Source of the DNA: UBA6623 sp965238125
GTDB taxonomy: Bacteria; Acidobacteriota; Terriglobia; Bryobacterales; UBA6623
Assembly (NCBI GenBank): GCA_965238125.1
Contig: OZ250179.1
Span: forward strand, 6,510,001 to 6,574,000
DNA: 64,000 bases
Direction of reading: 5' to 3'
Shown here one piece after another: positions 50,600 through 57,077 of this stretch. The position numbers were made by a program, and so were the translations under genes. Numbering within the stretch: position 1 is the first letter of the stretch; every line of letters begins with the position of its first letter. Below the pieces are notes generated by a model. That model saw only the letters and a list, made by a program, of their open reading frames with translations, made no database searches and was not told the origin of the DNA.

Positions 50600-51585
50600 A
50601 CTGGACCCCCCTCATCGACGAATTCCGGCGCTGCCATGTCTTGGTGGTGGGCGACATCTGCTTGGATCGCTGGTGTCGCTACGACCCTTCCGCGCGCGAG
50701 CCTTCTCGCGAAACCGGCATTCCCCGGATAGGGATCGTCCGCTCCCAAGTTACACCGGGCGCCGGCGGCACGGTCGCGAACAACCTGGCGGCGCTCGGGG
50801 CCGGAAAGGTTGCAGTGCTTGGGGCCATCGGCCAAGACGGATTCGGTTTCGAGCTTGAGCGGGCTTTGGCGCGGCGCAAGATCGACTATCGCCTCTTGGT
50901 GGCGTCGCCGCGCGTACAGACCTTCACCTACACGAAAGTCATCAATACCGACAACGACGGCGAAGACCAACCCCGCCTTGACTTCATCAATAACGAGCCG
51001 CTGCCCGACGAGGTTGAGGATCAGCTCATCACCAACTTCCACACCTGCTATGAGCACTTCGATGTGATCATGGTCGCCGACCAAGCGGAAACCGGCCAGG
51101 GAGGCGTCATCAGCGACGCCTTTCGAGAGGTGCTCGCCGACGTTGCCGAACGAAATCCCGAAAAGATTGTGGTGGTCGATTCGCGCAACCGCATCGAGCG
51201 ATTCCGAAACGTAATCGCGAAACCGAATCTGGACGAGGCGACGGCCGCATGCCAACGGGTCTTTGGGGCAGTTGACTTGCCGCGCTTGCACGACACCATC
51301 GGACGAGGCCCGCTCGTGGTCACCCGAGGCCCCGAGGGCGCGTTGCTGGTGGAGGACGAAGGCATTCGGGAGATCCCGGCCGAGGCAGTCGATACACCGG
51401 TGGATATCTGCGGCGCGGGCGACAGTTTCGCCGCCGGCATGGCCCTGGTGCTGGGGTCCGGCGGCGACGTGGAGACGGCGATCCGCTTCGGCAGTTTGGT
51501 ATCGAGCGTCACTATCATGAAAAGAGGAACCGGCACGGCACGGCCCGAGGAGGTCCTGGCCCGAGCCGACGCCGCGGGCGTTTAG
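50596..51585 (+). CDS. PfkB-family sugar kinase (RfaE/HldE domain I-like)
   Basis: A 329-residue ribokinase-fold protein. HVLVVGDICLDRWCRYDPSA and TPGAGGTVANNLAALGAGKV form the N-terminal substrate region. QVTPGAGG resembles heptose-7-phosphate kinases (RfaE/HldE N-terminal domain). The C-terminal anion hole and base are in VDTPVDICGAGDSFAAGMAL (GAGDS). The GTG start overlaps the preceding stop. It has no cytidylyl- or adenylyltransferase domain, unlike full-length HldE. With the SIS and HAD genes it suggests a heptose- or related sugar-phosphate pathway. Confidence 0.85.
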   Translation: MNWTPLIDEFRRCHVLVVGDICLDRWCRYDPSAREPSRETGIPRIGIVRSQVTPGAGGTVANNLAALGAGKVAVLGAIGQDGFGFELERALARRKIDYRLLVASPRVQTFTYTKVINTDNDGEDQPRLDFINNEPLPDEVEDQLITNFHTCYEHFDVIMVADQAETGQGGVISDAFREVLADVAERNPEKIVVVDSRNRIERFRNVIAKPNLDEATAACQRVFGAVDLPRLHDTIGRGPLVVTRGPEGALLVEDEGIREIPAEAVDTPVDICGAGDSFAAGMALVLGSGGDVETAIRFGSLVSSVTIMKRGTGTARPEEVLARADAAGV

Positions 51586-51605
51586 CGAAGCAACGAAATA
51601 GCGCA

Positions 51606-51630
51606 GTGGGGCAGGTCTCCAGGCCTGCCC
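51606..51630. repeat. 25-base near-palindrome D, copy 3
   Basis: GTGGGGCAGGTCTCCAGGCC and TGCCC, the reverse complement of the copy at 35393-35417. It lies in the 113-base gap between the PfkB and SIS genes and may mark a transcript break inside the cassette. Confidence 0.7.
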
Positions 51631-51698
51631 GCGGCCCGCCCGTCGGACTGCGAAGCAGTACTGGCCTGCTGAGCCGGCCGAACGCAAAACAAACCGCC

Positions 51699-52262
51699 AT
51701 GAGTTTCCCCATCGAATACAAATCCAAGCTTCTTGCCGCCCTCGATACGATCGACACGACCAAGGTAGACCAAGCCATCGAAGCCTTCCGCAAGGCCCGC
51801 GACGAAGACCGCCAAATCTTCGTCTTCGGCAATGGAGGCAGCGCCGCCACCGCCAACCATTTCGCCTGCGACATCGTCAAAGGCGCGAGCTACGGCCGCG
51901 AGAAACGCTTCAAAATCATGGCGCTGAGCGAGCAGGTCCCGACCATGACGGCCTACTCGAACGATGTCGGCTATGACGTCATTTTTCTCGAGCAGCTGCG
52001 GAACTTCGCCCGCCCGGGCGATATCGTGATGGCCCTCAGCGGCAGCGGCAATTCGCCCAATGTCGTACGCGCCATCGAACACGCCAATGAAATCGGGTGC
52101 TACACGATCGGCTTAAGCGGCTGCGACGGCGGCAAGCTGGGCGAGATGGCGAAACTCCACGTCCACGTCGCCGACCACCACATGGGTCGCGCCGAAGACG
52201 GCCACATGATCATCTGCCACATGATCGCCTACCACTTCATGGATCACGAAAAGAGCGCTTGA
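51699..52262 (+). CDS. SIS-domain sugar isomerase (GmhA-like)
   Basis: A 187-residue single SIS-domain protein. IFVFGNGGSAATANHFACDI is the GmhA-type phosphosugar loop (GNGGSA), followed by VPTMTAYSNDVGYDVIFLEQ, IVMALSGSGNSPNVVRAIEH (second phosphate loop, SGSGNS) and GCYTIGLSGCDGGKLGEMAK. The C-terminal EDGHMIICHMIAYHFMDHE contains the histidine and glutamate of phosphoheptose isomerases. ATG at 51699 is chosen; the preceding 30 codons to 51606 are repeat DNA. Closest role: sedoheptulose-7-phosphate isomerase or a related isomerase. Confidence 0.87.
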   Translation: MSFPIEYKSKLLAALDTIDTTKVDQAIEAFRKARDEDRQIFVFGNGGSAATANHFACDIVKGASYGREKRFKIMALSEQVPTMTAYSNDVGYDVIFLEQLRNFARPGDIVMALSGSGNSPNVVRAIEHANEIGCYTIGLSGCDGGKLGEMAKLHVHVADHHMGRAEDGHMIICHMIAYHFMDHEKSA

Positions 52263-52370
52263 CGGGCTGTGCCGGGGCCCGTCGAAACCGGTGGTTCGCC
52301 GGCCTTACACAGCGCCCGTGTGTTACGTTTGGAGGTTCATCCAAACCTCTCTCTGAAACGGGCCTTCTCC

Positions 52371-52703
52371 ATGAAACTCACCTTCTACCAAAAGCCCAGT
52401 TGAACCACCTGCCGCAAAGCAAGAAGTTTCTTGCTCGACCAAGGCGCGGAATTGCAGTTCGTCGATCTGAATAAGGGATTGAGTGTCGAAGAACTCGAAC
52501 AACTAATCGGTCGTCGCGATTACCGCGAATTCTTGAACACCCGCAACGCGCTCTATCGCGAGATGGGGATGAAGACGAATCCGCCGCCCCGCGCCGAAAC
52601 GCTGCGGCTGATGTCGGAGAACCCGAATTTCATCCGCCGTCCCCTCATCAAGAAGGGCGGCAAAGTCATCGTGGGTTTTGACCCCACCGAATGGAGCGCC
52701 TAA
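52371..52703 (+). CDS. ArsC/Spx-like reductase with in-frame TGA (candidate selenoprotein)
   Basis: One continuous reading frame of 110 residues is interrupted only by TGA at 52401-52403. It begins MKLTFYQKPS, then TGA, then TTCRKARSFLLDQGAELQFV, VDLNKGLSVEELEQLIGRRD, YREFLNTRNALYREMGMKTN and ends KVIVGFDPTEWSA. ArsC/Spx/YffB relatives have a cysteine at exactly the TGA position (KPxCxxC), so reading it as selenocysteine gives UxxC. A hairpin at 52418-52435 starts 14 bases after the TGA. If the TGA is a true stop, this is a pseudogene with a start-proximal nonsense codon, or a protein from the TTG at 52431. No selenocysteine machinery is in the window. Confidence 0.72.
52418..52435 (+). promoter_or_regulatory. 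SECIS-like hairpin downstream of the in-frame TGA
   Basis: AGCAAGAA GT TTCTTGCT forms a perfect 8-bp stem, or 7 bp with a 4-base AGTT loop. The loop begins about 21-22 bases after the TGA and has G among its first bases. Bacterial SECIS elements lie at a similar distance and present G (and U) in the apical loop. The stem spans coding bases, as it must in bacteria. Confidence 0.55.
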
Positions 52704-52867
52704 AAAGCCCCTCCAACTTTGCGCCGCGAACATTCTTCCCGCTCGTTCGTTCTTATTGTTAACGCTCCGTCTGCCGCCGGCGTTATAGAGCTTGAAATCG
52801 GATACGCACCAATGCACGGCGGCTCGGGCGCGGCCGCGGCCAAGCTCGACGCGCACAGGAGGCTAAC

Positions 52868-53332
52868 ATGGACCACATGGCCGAAATACTAATTCCGCTC
52901 GCCGGATGCACCATGATCGTACTGATCGTGTTCTTTTCGATCAGGCTGCGGCAAGCCAGGGTTCAATCACGAACGGAACTCCATAAGCACCTGCTCGACA
53001 AATTTAGCTCGGGAGGGGAACTAACGACGTTTCTCGAAAGCGAGGGCGGCAAGAAAATGCTGGCGGACCTGGGGTCTGAACGCATCGATCCCCGCGAAAG
53101 CTGGCTCAAGAGCTTGAGAACCGGAATTGTACTAGCCTTCTTGGGGCTTGGACTGTCGGTGCTGACAGAGGGGTTCGGTGCCGATGAGGACCTCATCGTT
53201 CCGGGCGGCGTTTGCCTGGCCCTCGGTCTGGGCTTTGTCGTCGCGGCGATCACGACGCGGCTCCTGACGAGGAGCGACGACAAGCAGGAGACGGAACCCG
53301 ACGCCGCGGCCCCAAGTGAACACGGCATGTAG
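52868..53332 (+). CDS. DUF6249-like membrane protein
   Basis: A 154-residue protein with an N-terminal membrane helix (ILIPLAGCTMIVLIVFFSIR), a soluble stretch (HLLDKFSSGGELTTFLESEG, GKKMLADLGSERIDPRESWL), two further helices (LRTGIVLAFLGLGLSVLTEG, VCLALGLGFVVAAITTRLLT) and an acidic tail. The ATG has AGGAGG nine bases upstream. Small proteins of this layout occur next to ECF sigma/anti-sigma genes, as here; the gene is 59 bases before the sigma factor and probably in its operon. The function is unknown. Confidence 0.75.
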   Translation: MDHMAEILIPLAGCTMIVLIVFFSIRLRQARVQSRTELHKHLLDKFSSGGELTTFLESEGGKKMLADLGSERIDPRESWLKSLRTGIVLAFLGLGLSVLTEGFGADEDLIVPGGVCLALGLGFVVAAITTRLLTRSDDKQETEPDAAAPSEHGM

Positions 53333-53391
53333 CACCAAGCACGCCGGCGCGGCTGCACAGGCTTGCAAATGAACCGGCCCCGCGGCTATCG

Positions 53392-54003
53392 ATGCATTTG
53401 ACGGAAACAGCACTGCCCTTGTCGCTGCCCGACGCCGAGGGGACGACGGCGGAAGCCGCCGGACTGATGGACGAAACCGCCTTCCGCGTTTTCTACGAGC
53501 AAACCGCGCCCGGCTTGCACGCCTATCTTGCGCGCGCGCACAATCCAACCGCGGCCGACGACCTTCTTCAAGACATCTTCATTCGCTACCTGCGCGCGGC
53601 CCCCACCGACCTCGAGCCGGCGCAATCGAAGGCCTATCTCTATCGCATTGCGAGTCGCCTGATCATCGACCACGCTCGCCGACTCGACCGCGAACGACGC
53701 CGAAATTGGAAGGATCTTATTTCGGGTCGAACGGCACAACCCTCCATCGAGCTAAGCAGTGACGTCGCTCGCCTATTCGGCCGCCTCAAGCCGCGCCGGC
53801 GCGCTCTACTGTGGTTGGCTTATGTCGAGGGCTTCGATCATGGCGAGATTGCCGAGGCACTGGGAATCAGCGAAGGCAGCGTCCGCGTGCTGTTGTTTCG
53901 GGCACGCCGCGGTATGGCGGCCTTGTTGAAGGAAGCCGGGTTCGCCGAACGACCAACGCGGGAATCCGATTCGGGAAGCGGGTCCGGCGGAAACGGAGAA
54001 TAA
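53392..54003 (+). CDS. ECF-type RNA polymerase sigma factor
   Basis: A 203-residue sigma-70-family factor. Region 2 reads FRVFYEQTAPGLHAYLARAH, ADDLLQDIFIRYLRA and SKAYLYRIASRLIIDHARRL. Region 4 reads LKPRRRALLWLAYVEGFDHG and EIAEALGISEGSVRVLLFRA, a helix-turn-helix for the -35 element. A glycine/serine-rich tail follows. It is followed after 7 bases by a zinc-finger anti-sigma-like gene, so it is probably held inactive at the membrane. The target promoter is unknown. Confidence 0.9.
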   Translation: MHLTETALPLSLPDAEGTTAEAAGLMDETAFRVFYEQTAPGLHAYLARAHNPTAADDLLQDIFIRYLRAAPTDLEPAQSKAYLYRIASRLIIDHARRLDRERRRNWKDLISGRTAQPSIELSSDVARLFGRLKPRRRALLWLAYVEGFDHGEIAEALGISEGSVRVLLFRARRGMAALLKEAGFAERPTRESDSGSGSGGNGE

Positions 54004-54010
54004 TCAAGGA

Positions 54011-54508
54011 ATGAAGAGACGGTCTTGCAGGCACGAAATCGAAGCGGCTCATGCGGCACGCGGCGGTCTGTGGCCCGCCGATTTGGAGCGGCATGTCGCC
54101 GACTGCGACGTTTGCCGGGAAACAGTTCTCGTGAGCGGAGCTGTTGCCTCGCTCGCCCCGCGGCCCGTCGTGTTACCCGATCCCGAGCTGATCCGACTCA
54201 AGGCCCAATTGATCGCTCGGCGAGAGGCCGAAGTGAAGAAATCGCGACGCTTCGTCATGTACCAGATCGCCCCGCATGCTTTCGCCTGGGCGGCGGGTGG
54301 TGGTTGGCTGATTTGGAATCGCTCCGCGGCGGCGTCGCTACTCGACGGAATGCTATCGAAGCTGTCGCTCAGCGACGCGCTTCTTGCCGGCGGGTCATTG
54401 TTTCCACGGGTCGAGAACTTCGACCCGCTCACGTTGTCGGCGGTTCTGATCGGCCTGGCGGTCTTCACCGCGCTTGTCGCGCTCGAACCGTTATCGGCCT
54501 CGGAGTGA
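54011..54508 (+). CDS. Putative membrane anti-sigma factor with HxxxCxxC motif
   Basis: A 165-residue protein. The N-terminus contains DLERHVADCDVCRETVLVSG, an HX3CX2C zinc-binding anti-sigma signature. A basic linker (LKAQLIARREAEVKKSRRFV) leads to two hydrophobic segments (APHAFAWAAGGGWLIWNRSA and LSAVLIGLAVFTALVALEPL). Its position 7 bases after the ECF sigma gene indicates co-expression and direct binding. It is the likely partner of the sigma factor, with the sensing domain reduced to the membrane region. Confidence 0.82.
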   Translation: MKRRSCRHEIEAAHAARGGLWPADLERHVADCDVCRETVLVSGAVASLAPRPVVLPDPELIRLKAQLIARREAEVKKSRRFVMYQIAPHAFAWAAGGGWLIWNRSAAASLLDGMLSKLSLSDALLAGGSLFPRVENFDPLTLSAVLIGLAVFTALVALEPLSASE

Positions 54509-54518
54509 GGAACCGCCG

Positions 54519-55361
54519 TCACTCCAAACGAAAACTGATGTCTGCGGCCGGGGCCGAGTGGGTTAGGGCGCCGACGGAGATGAAATCCGGGCCGGCCTCG
54601 GCGTATTCGCGCACGTTTTCGAGCGTGATGCCGCCCGAGACTTCGACCTCGGCGCGGCCGGCGACGCGGCCCATGGCGCGGTAAACCACGTCGGGGGTGA
54701 AGTTATCGAGCATGACGTGCTTGGCGCCGGCCGCCATGGCCTCCTCGAGTTCGCCGAAGCTGCGTACTTCCACCTCAATCGGCAACTGTTGCGCCCCCGC
54801 CTTCTCGAGAGCCTGCTTCACGCCGCCCGCGGCCGTGATGTGGTTGTTCTTGATCAGCACCGCGTCAAAGAGCCCGAAGCGATGGTTCGACGCGCCTCCG
54901 GCCCGCACCGCGAGTTTTTCGAGACGCCGCAGCCCCGGCGTGGTCTTGCGAGTGTCGAGGATGACGCAGCCGGTACCGTCGACGGCTTCGACAAACCGCC
55001 GCGCCGTGCCGGCAATGCCGCTGAGCCGCTGCAGGAAGTTCAGGGCCGTCCGCTCGATCGTCAGCAAGCGTTGCGCGGAGCCGCGAACCCGCGCGAAAAC
55101 CGAGTCCGCCTCGACCGATTCCCCGTCTTTGCGGATCACTTCGAACTCTTCTTTCTCATAGAGGACGGGCAATAGTTCCACGCCCGCCACAACCATTGCC
55201 TCGCGGGCCAAAAAAAAGCCGCTTGCCGCGGCGTCAGCCGGCACGCAAGCTTGGGTCGTCACGTCACCCGACCCGATATCCTCGGCCAACGCTCGGCGAA
55301 CCGCCTCGACAATTTCAGGGTGTCGCCAATCGGAGGCATCGGACTGCGTTGTGGTTGCCAC
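54519..55361 (-). CDS. nadC: Nicotinate-nucleotide pyrophosphorylase (carboxylating)
   Basis: NadC converts quinolinate and PRPP to nicotinate mononucleotide. The 280-residue protein has LAEDIGSGDVTTQACVPADA, RLLTIERTALNFLQRLSGIA, ILDTRKTTPGLRRLEKLAVR, GGASNHRFGLFDAVLIKNNH and IEVEVRSFGELEEAMAAGAK, with VMLDNFTPDVVYRA and VEVSGGITLENVREYA in the barrel. These include the arginine, lysine and histidine residues of the phosphate site. The GTG start at 55361 is preceded by AGGAAGAGC. It lies convergent to the anti-sigma gene, 10 bases apart. Confidence 0.94.
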   Translation of the reverse strand: MATTTQSDASDWRHPEIVEAVRRALAEDIGSGDVTTQACVPADAAASGFFLAREAMVVAGVELLPVLYEKEEFEVIRKDGESVEADSVFARVRGSAQRLLTIERTALNFLQRLSGIAGTARRFVEAVDGTGCVILDTRKTTPGLRRLEKLAVRAGGASNHRFGLFDAVLIKNNHITAAGGVKQALEKAGAQQLPIEVEVRSFGELEEAMAAGAKHVMLDNFTPDVVYRAMGRVAGRAEVEVSGGITLENVREYAEAGPDFISVGALTHSAPAADISFRLE

Positions 55362-55647
55362 CAGAGAAAAGCTCTTCCTGAGATATCGGATTTCCGTGAG
55401 AGGGTCGCCTACCTCGGCGAGCCTTCAGCTTAGCCCGCTTTTCTCACCGAGTGGCGAGGCAAAGTGCACGAAAGGTCCGTCAGTACGAGGCGCGCGCCGC
55501 TTGACGCGCGGTTCGCGGGTGCGTAGGCCGCCGATTCTCGAGGATTTGACACAATAGGAATTCGCGCTTCCCGCCGTCGGCGGGACGATCACAAGGCGGA
55601 AAGGCGCCGTCGCGCGCCTGCATTCCCGGAGCAAGGAGTCTCACCGA

Positions 55648-56520
55648 TTGATTAAGAATGCTGTTGTCCCCGTAGCCGGCATTGGAACACGCTTGTTGCC
55701 GGCCACGAAATCACAACCGAAGGAAATGCTGCCGGTCGGCAAGAAGCCGATTGTGCAATACGTCGTCGAAGAACTCGCGCGCTCGGGCTGCGAGCAAATT
55801 CTGTTCGTCACCGGCCGCGGTAAGGACTCGATCGAAAACCACTTCGATCATAATCCCGACCTGGCCGAATCGCTGCGCCGCGCCGCCAAGGACGATTTAC
55901 TCGAGGAACTGGCTTTCGAAAACATCGATGTTCATTACCTCTATACGCGCCAAAGCGTGCAACGCGGCCTCGGCGACGCCATCCTTTGCGGCGAGCCCTT
56001 CGCCGGCGACGAGCCCTTTGTCGTGGCGCTGGGCGATTCGATCATCGGCCTTAACGGAAACTCTTCGATCTGCGGCCGCTTGGCCGAGGCTTATGAGGAC
56101 AACCAAGCCGCGGCGGTGATCGGCGTCGAGCAGGTGGCCCCCGACCAGGTGGGTTTCTACGGCGTTGTGAAGCCCGAGTCGGAGGGTGATGTCTTCGATG
56201 TAAGCGACGTGGTCGAAAAGCCATCGCCTCACGAAGCCCCAAGCGATCTCGCTATTGCGGGGCGCTATGTCTTTTCGCCGATGATTTTCGAAATGCTACG
56301 GCGGGTCGAACCCGATGCCCGCCAGGAAATCCAGCTTACCGACGCCATTCGCATGCTTTGCGCATCAGGCGAGCGCGTGATGGGTGTCAAGCTGCCCCCC
56401 GGCGAAAAGCGCTACGACATCGGCAATTTCGGCAGCTACTTCAAGACCTTCGTCGAGTTTGCGCTCGCCGACCCGTTATACGGGCCGGGATTGAAGAAGA
56501 AGTTGGATGAATTGCTGTAA
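55648..56520 (+). CDS. galU: UTP-glucose-1-phosphate uridylyltransferase
   Basis: GalU makes UDP-glucose for glycan synthesis. The 290-residue protein begins KNAVVPVAGIGTRLLPATKS (nucleotide-binding loop) and has QPKEMLPVGKKPIVQYVVEE, ILFVTGRGKDSIENHF, YTRQSVQRGLGDAILCGEPF, FVVALGDSIIG, DVVEKPSPHEAPSDLAIAGR and KLPPGEKRYDIGNFGSYFKT. TTG at 55648 is the start, with AAGGAG eight to ten bases upstream. The length is typical. It is followed by a GC hairpin at 56530. Confidence 0.94.
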   Translation: MIKNAVVPVAGIGTRLLPATKSQPKEMLPVGKKPIVQYVVEELARSGCEQILFVTGRGKDSIENHFDHNPDLAESLRRAAKDDLLEELAFENIDVHYLYTRQSVQRGLGDAILCGEPFAGDEPFVVALGDSIIGLNGNSSICGRLAEAYEDNQAAAVIGVEQVAPDQVGFYGVVKPESEGDVFDVSDVVEKPSPHEAPSDLAIAGRYVFSPMIFEMLRRVEPDARQEIQLTDAIRMLCASGERVMGVKLPPGEKRYDIGNFGSYFKTFVEFALADPLYGPGLKKKLDELL

Positions 56521-56529
56521 CGGCGGGTT

Positions 56530-56546
56530 GGCGCCGTATCGGCGCC
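56530..56546 (+). terminator. Hairpin after galU
   Basis: A perfect 7-bp stem GGCGCCG, loop TAT, CGGCGCC, starting 10 bases after the galU stop. No T tract follows, so it is a possible transcript 3'-end structure rather than a classic terminator. Confidence 0.45.
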
Positions 56547-56653
56547 GCGGGTACTTGGCCGATGCCGGCTTCATCCCCGAGATGGCGGGTTCCCATGTAG
56601 TGTTGGTTCCGCCACCTTCGGCGCGGTCGCGGATCGCATCGCATACCGCTCCC

Positions 56654-57049
56654 TTACGGTCGCGGCTCGGTTTGGCTCGTTGAGACGATCAGCGTGAGGC
56701 CTTTGCCGGATTCGACTCGCACGGTTGAACCGGCGGGAGCCGTCTGCCCCGGGTCGCCGAGGCGAGCCTTCCAGAGTTCGCCGCGGATCCGAATTAACCC
56801 GTCCGGGTTGAGATCCTCCTGCGTAACCGCGCTGTGTCCGATGAGTTGCTCGACCCCGGTCTTTACGTTGGCATCGTAGGCGTGCCGCAGGAACGGAAAC
56901 AGGACGGCATCCTTGACGACGAGCAGAATCATGATCGCGCCCGCCGCCCACACCGGCAACTCGAACCACTGATGAAAACCGTAAAGCACCGCCGCCGTGA
57001 CGATCCAACCGGGCAACTGAAAAAGCCAGTAGCGTGTTGATACTTTCAT
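56654..57049 (-). CDS. NfeD-like membrane protein with OB-fold tail
   Basis: A 131-residue protein. Two hydrophobic segments (LFQLPGWIVTAAVLYGFHQW and PVWAAGAIMILLVVKDAVLF) precede a soluble NfeD C-terminal beta-barrel near residues 65-125: GHSAVTQEDLNPDGLIRIRG, ELWKARLGDPGQTAPAGSTV and RVESGKGLTLIVS. NfeD proteins act with stomatin-like membrane scaffolds; no stomatin gene is adjacent. It is on the same strand as, and 28 bases from, the TPR-redoxin gene stop. Confidence 0.82.
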   Translation of the reverse strand: MKVSTRYWLFQLPGWIVTAAVLYGFHQWFELPVWAAGAIMILLVVKDAVLFPFLRHAYDANVKTGVEQLIGHSAVTQEDLNPDGLIRIRGELWKARLGDPGQTAPAGSTVRVESGKGLTLIVSTSQTEPRP

Positions 57050-57077
57050 TCCTCACGTGAAAGAGACCCGCTCAGGG

